A DNA stretch of 64,000 bases from contig NC_013132.1 of NCBI RefSeq assembly GCF_000024005.1, forward strand, positions 3,652,001 to 3,716,000. The letters are read 5' to 3'. Within the stretch, counting starts at the first letter, position 1. Each line of letters begins with the position of its first letter. Positions 27,282 through 36,000 of this stretch are shown here, one piece after another. Source of the DNA: Chitinophaga pinensis DSM 2588 (GTDB lineage Bacteria; Bacteroidota; Bacteroidia; Chitinophagales; Chitinophagaceae). Made by a program: the position numbers and the translations under genes. The notes below the pieces were generated by a model, which was not told the DNA's origin, did not search any database, and was given only the letters and a program-made list of their open reading frames with translations.

Positions 27282-28361
27282 TTATTCGGCGACTACCGGC
27301 TGCTTAGCGGCAGCTTTCATTCTTTCTAATTCTTCCAGGTAAGGTTTCCTGTAGGTTTCCATAAACTGCTTTTTGGAATCCCGGAAGGAGCTGACGCCAC
27401 CGATGAACTTCAGCGTCCTGATATAATACCATGCAAAATCGATCTGTCCTCTCAGGAAACCTGATCTTGCGCTGGCAGGATAGAGGTGATGATTGTTATG
27501 CCATTCGCCGGCAACGATACCAGGCCACCACTGATTAATAGATTTATCTTTGAAGTGATAATCAAAGCCTTCTACGTGTTTGATTTCACCTTTTGCATGT
27601 CCTTCGTAGTTAAAGGTCCTTACACCTACCCCCCAGATGAATACGCCGGTTAGGATAGCTGCCGTCAGATAAAGACCACCGATCAGATAGAATGCTGTGA
27701 TCCAGAAACCCCAGTTAGCGATCGTTCCCAGTATGGTCGTCAGCGGGTGTGCAATAGAGCCCCATTTCTGATATTGCTCATAGCTGTTTGCTTTAACACC
27801 GGTATGGCTCATCAGCGCAGCTGCCTTTTTATAATCTTCTTCGCTCAGGTCCTTCGCAATAGGCTGGTGGTTCACATCGGCCAGGAAGCAATAGAGGAAG
27901 CCGCCTTCTGCGTTATATGGATCGCCCGGTTTATCGGACAGGGAGTGATGCACATGATGTGATACGACATAGATTTCATCCGGAATCATCTTCATTACCA
28001 GGTTGCCTGTCAGGAAGCGCCAGAATTTATTGGTGAACTGATATGCCTGGTGTGTGCCGTAACGGTGATACCAGATCGTACCATGCGTGCCCATAAAGAT
28101 CATCCCGTACACAAAACCAGCTACCAGATGCCAGATGCTGAAGTCGTTTATTTCCATTGCAATGAAGATGAAAAAGAACGGACACAGACTCAGGATCTTC
28201 AGCCAGGCGAAAAATGGCAACCAGTTCTTACGCGAAGCGGTAATGTCCAGTCTGCGGAAAAATTCCGAAAACAGCTGTTTAGGCGTCGGTTTTACAAGTG
28301 ATCCATCCTCGTGCTTCCATCCGTAACTTGGACGAGCCAATACATTTTCTATAAAGGACAT
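27282..28361 (-). CDS. Acyl-CoA (delta-9 type) fatty acid desaturase
   Basis: 359 aa. Membrane diiron desaturase with the three histidine boxes: H99-R-Y-G-T-H104, H135-H-V-H-H139 and H288-N-N-H-H292, plus H255 in N-Y-E-G-H as an extra ligand seen in stearoyl-CoA desaturases. Four hydrophobic segments lie near 50-68, 76-95, 210-230 and 232-250. It introduces a double bond into saturated acyl chains at the inner membrane and adjusts membrane fluidity. Single gene ended by the hairpin at 27213-27263. An isolated -7-like box (TATCTTTG on the minus strand at 28647-28654) lies 286 nt upstream; I see no -33 partner. Confidence 0.92.
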   Translation of the reverse strand: MSFIENVLARPSYGWKHEDGSLVKPTPKQLFSEFFRRLDITASRKNWLPFFAWLKILSLCPFFFIFIAMEINDFSIWHLVAGFVYGMIFMGTHGTIWYHRYGTHQAYQFTNKFWRFLTGNLVMKMIPDEIYVVSHHVHHSLSDKPGDPYNAEGGFLYCFLADVNHQPIAKDLSEEDYKKAAALMSHTGVKANSYEQYQKWGSIAHPLTTILGTIANWGFWITAFYLIGGLYLTAAILTGVFIWGVGVRTFNYEGHAKGEIKHVEGFDYHFKDKSINQWWPGIVAGEWHNNHHLYPASARSGFLRGQIDFAWYYIRTLKFIGGVSSFRDSKKQFMETYRKPYLEELERMKAAAKQPVVAE

Positions 28362-28843
28362 GCTTCTATGTTGTGTTTTAAAGTGAGCACAGGATTTTTA
28401 CAGGCGAAACCCCCTGAGTAAATAATGTGTGTAGGTTTGAAATAGTTCCTGACATATATACGGTTGACCGTAAAAAGAAGACTAAGGCGAGAGCTAAAGA
28501 TGAGAAGGATTAGTTACTATAAAATAGCAAAAATAGTTCGCAAGCAAAATACTCAAATCATAGAATCCTGACCCAATATAGGTCTAAATTATTTAATTAT
28601 GTATTATTTTTTTTATCAACGCATGAGGCCGGGAAATTTCCCCTTACAAAGATAGATCCCGCCGCTGTTTTTCGTCGTTTTCGAAAGGTAATTCGGGTGG
28701 CATTGACCATTGCTCAACCCGGTAAAGATAGCTTTGGACTTTTTGCAAAGCAACTTCGGGCTGGCTTAGATAGTCTTCAATCCGGAGCAATCAGTAAGGC
28801 CCGGAAATATGGTATTTTCATACCATCACCCAAATCATATCAT
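28362..28843. other. Intergenic region between divergent genes
   Basis: About 480 nt between the desaturase start and the preferred start of the next gene. It contains a lone minus-strand -7-like box TATCTTTG (28647-28654) and a 6-bp hairpin ATGGTA/TACCAT (28809-28826) just before the next ATG. A reading frame from a GTG at 28697 runs into the next gene, but its extra 49 residues have no domain character. Nothing else supported. Confidence 0.5.
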
Positions 28844-29602
28844 ATGGCAAAACAAACTTCATTGATCACCTTTACCGGTCAACTTGGTAACATGATCGGC
28901 TATGAACGCAAAGGGAAATTCCTGTTGCGGGCCAAACCGGCAAGCATCCGGCAGACGGTCGCTACCCGCCAGGCAGCACAACGCTTTGGTCTGGCGAGCA
29001 AAAAAGGCGCATTGATCCGTAGTGCTTTCGCAAACGAACTGGATGTTCGGTGTGATACAGGACGGATTAACAGATTAAATAAGGCGCTTATTCAGGCGGG
29101 AGGTATTACGCAGCTTCAGGGCTTCCGTTTTAATCAAAGTACAGGGATAGAACGGTTCTTCCTTGAAATGCCGGTGTGTGTCAACAAAGGCACTTTATAT
29201 ATTCCGCCGCAGGTATTGCCGGAGATGGATGGCATAACGGCGTTGGAAGTAAAAGTAATCGGCGCCCGTATCAGTTTTTCGAAGCATACCGTAATAGCGA
29301 CTGATGCTGTCCGGCTGGTTATTAAAACAGGGGAGGCGTTTGCAGGTGCGGAATTGCCCTTGGATGTGCCGGGAGATGGTGTATTGATAGTGACCTTGCA
29401 GGTAAGAGGGCTGTATAATGAATTGCCTTCCGGTAATATGAAGTATATGGCAGCGGATATTATTGCCGTGGAACTGCCTGAGCCGAAAGAGGTCATCAAT
29501 AACTTAGTATATCCACAACGTCAGATATTGCATCATATGCCGTCGGTGACTGCCATTGCTGCATATGAGGGTTGCCGGCAGGTGTTCGTTCAGCGGGAAT
29601 AG
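28844..29602 (+). CDS. Bacteroidota family protein of unknown function
   Basis: About 252 aa from the ATG at 28844 (MAKQTSLITFTGQLGNMIGY). The N-terminal pattern T-G-x-L-G-N-M-I-G-Y-x-R-x-G-K-F-L-L-R-x-K, then 'ASIRQTVATRQAAQRFGLASKKGALIRSAF', recurs in small Bacteroidota proteins of phage-like or repeat context, as I remember. The rest is beta-rich ('ALEVKVIGARISFSKHTVIATDAVRLVIKTGEAF'). No signal peptide. Function not known. Single gene. The start could be the GTG at 28697 if the extra segment is real. Confidence 0.6.
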   Translation: MAKQTSLITFTGQLGNMIGYERKGKFLLRAKPASIRQTVATRQAAQRFGLASKKGALIRSAFANELDVRCDTGRINRLNKALIQAGGITQLQGFRFNQSTGIERFFLEMPVCVNKGTLYIPPQVLPEMDGITALEVKVIGARISFSKHTVIATDAVRLVIKTGEAFAGAELPLDVPGDGVLIVTLQVRGLYNELPSGNMKYMAADIIAVELPEPKEVINNLVYPQRQILHHMPSVTAIAAYEGCRQVFVQRE

Positions 29603-30074
29603 CGGATATTGGCTGCAGGTATGTATTTGGAGTGGATTTTTCTATTGGATATTGTATGTGAATGATATACCATTTTTGTAAACAGGCTTGCTGTAATAGT
29701 CTTCTATTGCCTTAAAGGTAACTTTCTTCTTTATTTACTGTAAATATCTGCCAAGAGAGAAAAGTACATCAACTCCGGCATAAGTCCACCTGTATAGCCG
29801 GGGTGTCTCGTGTGTATAGCGGTGTTGACGTATGGATGCATGCTAACCGGCGCCTCTGTATGAGATAACCGGTCAGATGAATACTGCTTAATAAATTCTC
29901 TTGCACTTATATTGCTGAAGTAAATAGATCATTATTTCTTTGAATATAGGTAAATGTCTATTTTTTTATTTGTAGATTTCGTTGATTTTCCCGGAAATGA
30001 AGGAATAAAGTCATATTACAAACTTTGGGAAATAATCTTCGGGTAAATAACTTTGTAATGACTTTCACGATACT
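29603..30074. other. Non-coding stretch
   Basis: About 470 nt with no supported gene. It ends with the promoter of the decayed XRE gene (30024-30055). No conserved repeat or stable hairpin was noticed. Confidence 0.5.
30024..30055 (+). promoter_or_regulatory. Bacteroidota promoter of the decayed XRE gene
   Basis: -33 TTTG (30024-30027), 20-nt spacer, -7 TAACTTTG (30048-30055). It would start transcription near 30062, 13 nt before the ATG at 30075. The promoter is intact although the gene is broken. Confidence 0.6.
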
Positions 30075-30333
30075 ATGGGACAGATACGTGACACTAAAGC
30101 TATTAACGAGTATTGCTATTGTGCTAAAGCAACTCCGGGAAGAAAGATCTCTCACTCAGGAAGATGTATACAATGACACTAGTATTCATGTAGGCAGGAT
30201 AGAAACAGCGAATGTGAATCTAGTATTAGCACCTTGTCCGCATTATGCTTTTATTATAATATCAGTCTGGCTCATTTTTTTTAATGACAGAAAACGTATA
30301 GTAATGTATTCTGAAAGTTCCTTTTACTCTTAA
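30075..30333 (+). pseudogene. XRE-family transcriptional regulator, three frameshifts
   Basis: Read across three frame changes it gives MGQIRDTKAINE, then 'IAIVLKQLREERSLTQEDVYNDTSIHVGRIETANVNLV', then 'STLSALCFYYNISLAHFF', then N-D-R-K-R-I to the TAA at 30331-30333: a typical 80-85-aa HTH_3 protein. The breaks are an extra T near 30111, a slip near 30225 and an extra T in the 8-T run 30275-30282. Its promoter is still intact, so decay looks recent. It may once have controlled the following membrane gene. Confidence 0.65.
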
Positions 30334-30358
30334 TAGCGTCTCGCATATCAATCGACCC

Positions 30359-31159
30359 ATGAGTATCTATACACAATACCCCCAACAACCTCCCAACAAT
30401 CAGGAACAGATTTCCTCCTCACTGGACCTTTTCCTGAAGTGCTCATTTCTCATGATCTTAGTAAGCGTCGTAAACCTTGTCACTTACTACTACACTTTCA
30501 ATATACCCATTATTGACTACGTCGACATTTCTGAAATAGGCGAGCTGTTCCTGCACCAGCTTCCGAATTACCTGTTATTGCTTATCCCGTTGATTGTATT
30601 GCTATCCGGATGGAGCTTTTCATTTAATATACTACTTTCTTTTTGCCTGTTGCTGATACATATTATCACATCTGACACAAATACACAGGCAAAAGGACAA
30701 TTTCTGGTGATCTGCATGGCAGTATACCTGCCAGTAGCGCTTATTTTCTTCACTTATACAGCTAAGGGAGATCTGGGATTCTTCCAGAAGAATCCCGCCT
30801 ATAAATGGAAATTACTTGTATTTATGTTTACCTCTTCTATATTATTAACCAGCCTGGATAGCATGTTAAACGCAAGACTCGTAAAGGAGCGTTACTTATA
30901 TAGCGGAACGGATATGGTTCTTGATGGCAACAAGATTATTTCCGATAGTACATTTTACTATGTAGGCAGAACAAAGAGTTTCATCTTTTGCTATGACCCA
31001 CAAAAGAACCGTGCGAAAATATATCCGGCGGATAAACTACAGGAAATGGTGATCAATACAGCCGATCCTGAACGCTTCTTTAATATGAGCCCTGAAGAAA
31101 CTTGCGCATCCATATCAAGGGGTATCAGCCGGCCTGTTCACAATCCTGTCAAACCCTAA
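30359..31159 (+). CDS. Multi-spanning membrane protein of unknown function
   Basis: 266 aa. Four hydrophobic segments (about 25-47, 72-95, 97-112 with 119-138, and 150-168), then a soluble C-terminal domain (about 175-266, 'GNKIISDSTFYYVGRTKSFIFCYDPQKNRAKIYPADKL'). The N-terminus is rich in Gln, Pro and Asn. No family recognised. Its last 45 nt overlap the end of the 630-aa gene of the giant-protein operon in tail-to-tail orientation, so read-through could give antisense RNA. Confidence 0.65.
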   Translation: MSIYTQYPQQPPNNQEQISSSLDLFLKCSFLMILVSVVNLVTYYYTFNIPIIDYVDISEIGELFLHQLPNYLLLLIPLIVLLSGWSFSFNILLSFCLLLIHIITSDTNTQAKGQFLVICMAVYLPVALIFFTYTAKGDLGFFQKNPAYKWKLLVFMFTSSILLTSLDSMLNARLVKERYLYSGTDMVLDGNKIISDSTFYYVGRTKSFIFCYDPQKNRAKIYPADKLQEMVINTADPERFFNMSPEETCASISRGISRPVHNPVKP

Positions 31160-33007
31160 TCCGCTGCTACCTTCACCTTTACCCGTCGTTTTCCTCACCC
31201 CAAACCATACAAACACTTTCCCGTCATTCCACCTCGTCCGCTGATAAGACTGCGCAACTCTTACCCCGGATCTCGGCACTTCTTCCTCATGAATAAAATA
31301 AGCCCCTTTCTCCGCCAGCTTATACTGCAACAAGGACGTCCTCGGACGAATCTTATCCGGCCTTGTTTTAGGATCATTATTCAATATCCGCGGCATAGCT
31401 GCTCTCTGCAACTGTACCTCCCGGTTACTCCCTTCAACATGTGCGGGCACAAATGGTATCCAGTTTTCCGGTATAGCATTCATCACTTCATATCTTATGC
31501 GGGCTTCTTCATCACCATCCTTTACCGGCGGACCAGGAGGCAGCACAACACCACTATCATCGATCAGTTTTTGCAAAAAGGAATGATACTCTACTGCGGC
31601 TTCGAATCCTGATTTACTGGTACCACCAGGCAGGGGAATGATTGTTTCTACACCCCATACCATGTTAGCCATTTCATCCCGGATGAAAAGTACTTCTTCC
31701 TGGGCTTTGCTTTCCTGTATCTTAGCGACAGTCGGCAATAAAAGCAGGTCATTATCCGTAGGCACAGGTGTTGCACTATCCACTTTCATGGAGAACATAT
31801 TCCAGCGCAGGAAATCGTTCGTATCTCCTTTACCGGCAGCATCTATCCAGAAATTCTCGCCAAAGGAATTGGTCAGGGTAAGGCCCTTGATACTGGTCAG
31901 CGTGCCTACAGGGAGTTTATAAGGAATCAGGTACCAGTCATTCGCATAGATCAACCCGAACTCAATGAGTAGGAGTTTTGCTAATTCGGCTGTATCCGGC
32001 TTGACATAACTGAAGTTTGTCCGGGAATCTTCAAATGCCCACCAGCGTGTATTCGGCATACCTTCGAACTGAACGGGGGCTGGTATTAATGATTGTGTGA
32101 TTTTCACTGGTACCGGGGGCGGCGGCGCATCAGGTGGTAATTCGCCTAATGTAGGCGTATCCTTCGCCACGTCGACATTATACCAGTCCAGGTGTCCATG
32201 ATAATATTCTTCTGCATGGAGCACTTTTTCTCCGTTACCCGCAGGTGCGGAAATCGCAAACTGGTATTCCAGTTGTTCCGGTTTCCAGGCATCATTGATT
32301 GGATCTTCCGGCTGGTATAACAGATTCGAAAACCAGGTACGGAACTCTTTTTCTATGCCATCCAATACAGTATGATCGGCGGGAGGAAAATCAGGCAGAT
32401 CGTAGTAATGAGGAACGGTATTATCTTTCAGCTCAAGATACAGTTTACCGCCATCAACCATACGCCCGGCGACCGCCGCATATTGCTGCCAGGTCTCCGG
32501 ATGTGCGCAGATACCGGCATCTGCAGCATTAGTAGGCGCCGGTTTACGGATGCCGTAATGATCGAGGAAGAACTGTTTCATAGGGGCGTCTAACAGCCCT
32601 TTATTCTTCAGCAGCAGTAACCAGCGTCTCCCCATAATCAGCCGTAAGTCCAGGGAAAGGTCCTGTTGCAGCGTATTAAAGGGAACAGGGCGTTGTTCGA
32701 CAGTCGCTTCAAAGGGGATGTTCTTATTAAAGGACTGCACAGTCTGATCATCCGCCTTGTATTTATTCACTTCAATGGCAGAAGTAGAGAGTTTTACCGT
32801 AACAGGCGATCCTGCATCATCCCCTTCAAACTCACCCAGCTGCCATTGCCGGGTCAGCATCCACAGGGCGTCTCTTACCTCCGCTTTTAATGCTCGGTCA
32901 AAGTTATCGGTAACAGGACGTCCTTCCAGCCGGCTCCAGGAATAGGAGACGGGGAACGCCTTTGCTTTGGTAATCTGTTTCAGTTCGACTTCGGCAGGTA
33001 TTAACAT
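31115..33007 (-). CDS. Giant-protein operon gene 6, 630 aa
   Basis: Last gene of the six-gene operon, 9 nt after the 1859-aa gene. Soluble, no signal peptide. Strong motif at about 48-70: R-D-A-L-W-M-L-T-R-Q-W-Q-L-G-E-F-E-G-D-D-A-G-S-P. A second at about 325-385: 'GMPNTRWWAFEDSR', 'LLLIEFGLIYANDWYLIPYKL' and 'LTNSFGE'. A proline-rich linker is near 290-305. I remember both motifs from unannotated proteins of Actinobacteria and Myxobacteria that sit with DUF6603 proteins; this must be checked. No catalytic residue is identified, and function is unknown. I read it as a conserved component of the assembly, not an enzyme. Confidence 0.8.
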   Translation of the reverse strand: MLIPAEVELKQITKAKAFPVSYSWSRLEGRPVTDNFDRALKAEVRDALWMLTRQWQLGEFEGDDAGSPVTVKLSTSAIEVNKYKADDQTVQSFNKNIPFEATVEQRPVPFNTLQQDLSLDLRLIMGRRWLLLLKNKGLLDAPMKQFFLDHYGIRKPAPTNAADAGICAHPETWQQYAAVAGRMVDGGKLYLELKDNTVPHYYDLPDFPPADHTVLDGIEKEFRTWFSNLLYQPEDPINDAWKPEQLEYQFAISAPAGNGEKVLHAEEYYHGHLDWYNVDVAKDTPTLGELPPDAPPPPVPVKITQSLIPAPVQFEGMPNTRWWAFEDSRTNFSYVKPDTAELAKLLLIEFGLIYANDWYLIPYKLPVGTLTSIKGLTLTNSFGENFWIDAAGKGDTNDFLRWNMFSMKVDSATPVPTDNDLLLLPTVAKIQESKAQEEVLFIRDEMANMVWGVETIIPLPGGTSKSGFEAAVEYHSFLQKLIDDSGVVLPPGPPVKDGDEEARIRYEVMNAIPENWIPFVPAHVEGSNREVQLQRAAMPRILNNDPKTRPDKIRPRTSLLQYKLAEKGAYFIHEEEVPRSGVRVAQSYQRTRWNDGKVFVWFGVRKTTGKGEGSSGLGFDRIVNRPADTP

Positions 33008-33016
33008 AAACGAAGG

Positions 33017-36000
33017 TTAAGCGATGGTGGTATAATGTAATTTGTTATCCAGTACAATGGAGTAGGGGAACAGGCTCTCCACAGCAATGACCGCAGGCAA
33101 CAGCGTGGCAAACGGTGTATCCTTGAACTGTTCCGGACCTATGGCCCGCAATTTGGCAGATTCCAGCGTATGCGTCAGCGAATCCACCAGGTCGTTCCAG
33201 TCCCAGTTACCTGTATGCCGGGACGGTGTTACCAGCAGCAGCGTCTGTGGCGCTTCACAATTCGGACGGTCATAGTGAAAGGTGATGCCTGTTGTCTCTT
33301 CCGTAGCGGGAATGATCTCCGTCCATTCATCCGCCAGTGCGCCGCATACTTCATTCGGCGGGGGGGCTAAAGCCGGTGTATATGCCGTATACAATAGTAT
33401 GTTCTGCGCCTCCAGATCTACATCCGCCTGTGGGAAAGGCATGGCCATCCAGTGATACTTTGCTGTCAGATAAGGCAATTGTACCGGATGCAGGATCATA
33501 TCTCCCTCCGCCTTACCAAAAGCCTCCCTTATGAGGACGCAATTTTCCAGGTGTTTCATTTTATCATGCACACGCGCCATACCGTGCAACCAATCCTCTA
33601 CCGGGTTCAGGTAACCGGCGGTAGTAGTCAGATGATTCAGCAGGGCATTGGTATCATTCCAGGAATTGCTGATCTCTGTCTGCTGCGAAGGAGGCAAGGC
33701 ATAACGGGGGAACAGCTTGAATTGATCACCCAGGATGATCCGCACAGCTGCTTCTACCTGTTTCGCCTGGTCTACCGGACTCAATGTCGGCAGATCTCCC
33801 AGTATGGCATTGATCGCCGGGATCTTCTTTGTTTCCAGTTCGGTAAGCAATTCCGCCGCACGGACTTGCAAATCATAAATGAATACAGGTATCTGCCGCA
33901 GTTCATTGCTGATGTCCAGTGTCACATTATCAAACGGCTCGGTATGTACATTCCGGATGTCCTGTATGAGTGCAAACACACTATTGTACCGGGTAGCAAG
34001 GATGGTCGACAGTTTGTTTAGTTCCAGATCAAACAGGTTCTTTTTACTTTGAACCGCCGGTAGGGTAACACCGGTTGTCGTAGTAGAAGAAATCAGTCTT
34101 TCAAGGTGCAGCAATATCGCTTCTGTTGGTACCGGGTTTGCAGTCAGCAAAGTCGTATAATCGGTTGCTTTCTGTGCCCAGCGATCTCCCAGTTCCTTTA
34201 CCTTATTTTTTAAGGATACATACCATTGTTGTTGCTGCGCATAGATACCGCCGATGCTGGTCTGCGGTAAGCCATAGCTGCCTAATGTCAGCAGGAATGC
34301 AGCAAAGCGTTGCAGGGTCGTACCCGCATTTTGCCGGATTGTCTCCGCCTGCGGATCTGTCAGTGTATCGAAGGCTGGAAGGTCCTGGAGTGCTTTGACA
34401 ATACCACCTGTTCCTTTCGCAGCCGCCAGATCGGCAGCCAGTTTATCCCGTAAGCCCAGCACTCTTTGTGAAGAGAGTTCCGGGGCGGGCAGGTCATTTT
34501 TATCCACTTCGTTCGGAAGGGCGACATCACCAGGTGTCAGCGGACTCGATTCAACGATCAGCGCCCGCAGACTCTTCACTAACGGCATCACCTGGAAGAC
34601 AGATAGCTTACTGGTGTCTGTTGGTTCTTCGATGTAGTTAAAGGTAATTGCACTGTCGATGATGGGGTCAGCAGTGCTGTGTATAAAGAAAAGCAAACGG
34701 TCGTCAAGTTCATTCAGTGATTGCGTATCCAGCGCATTCAGCATATACAACAGATCCAGCGGATCCAGTCCGATAGCCTGCAGGGAGATCTCAAGTTGCT
34801 TTTCTGTACCATCCGCCCGACTGAAATATGCACATTGACAAACGATCTTATTCAAGGGAGGAAGTATATCAGTCAGCCACTGGTTCACAGAAGGCTCTGA
34901 CAGTGCACGGGGCGCTCCGCCTGCATTTGTCGCTATATAGGTAAATGGAATGGACACGCGATGGGTCAGCGTCGGACCGCTACGCGGCGTGCGTATCACA
35001 TCCGGTTCCTGCGGATAGTTGCCTTTACTGTAACTTTCCAATACACCTGCTGCCCGCTCCGTATTGCCCATTACAACGTGATGTACACTTTCTGCGATAC
35101 CCAGATCTGCAATCGCATCCGCGATATCCATGATCTGTAAAACAGTCTCGGTGATCGCGTTTTTGATCACGGTTTCGCCGTCAGGCAGGGCTAAGTTGAA
35201 TGGATACTGCCGGTTGACACCTGTCTGTTGTTGTACATGTTTAACCAGATTACTGCCATGAACCACATTACGTGCTTCGATGGCAGTAATCGGAACGGTA
35301 TCAGGATCCACGGAGGGATCGTTGGTATTGGCTACCCTTGTGTCCTTTAACTGGTCCGCATTCAGCGGAAATATTTTACGGATCGCATAAATAAAACTAT
35401 CGATCTTTTTAGCGGTCAGGTCGCTGCGGTTATGCAATGTTCTTTCAAAATGGTAGCCTAGTAACGCGGGTAGCGGTTGACCGCCCTGTATGCCCTCAAT
35501 CACGGACAAGGCCAGTCGTATTCTTTCGGAAGACAAATTAACCGCGAGCACATTATTGGCATCCGGCTTACCATGCGAAATATACCCATTGCGTAATACC
35601 GCCGCTGTAACGCCCTGGTTCAGCGAAGGAGTATGAATATATCCTTCATTGGCGGCATCTGTTACAAAAACCTTATCGCCATTTTTGTTGAAGTCGTCTT
35701 TCAGTTCTTCCGGAATCTGCTTAGGTGTCAGCACCTTGTTCTTCTCCGGTTTTACATTTTCCAGCCAGCCAAATGCACCCAGGAAAATACCTGTGCTGCG
35801 ATTATCATAATGCGCCCCTGGTTGGTTATTACGCATGTCTGACAGCCCCAGTGTCAACAAACCACTCTTCCAGGCATCCAGCCGGTAATGACAGTTGTCC
35901 AGGTGTTCGACAAACGCCCGTTCGAGTCTTGCCGTAGAAGCATCACTCAGGTTTTCCAGCGCCTTCAGCTGTGAAGCCAGATAGCGGGAATGGAAGGGAA

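Noticed and set aside
28697..28843. N-terminal extension of the 252-aa protein at 28844
   Set aside because: The 49 extra residues have no pattern of their own and the conserved T-G-x-L-G-N opening starts just after the inner ATG; kept as an alternative only.
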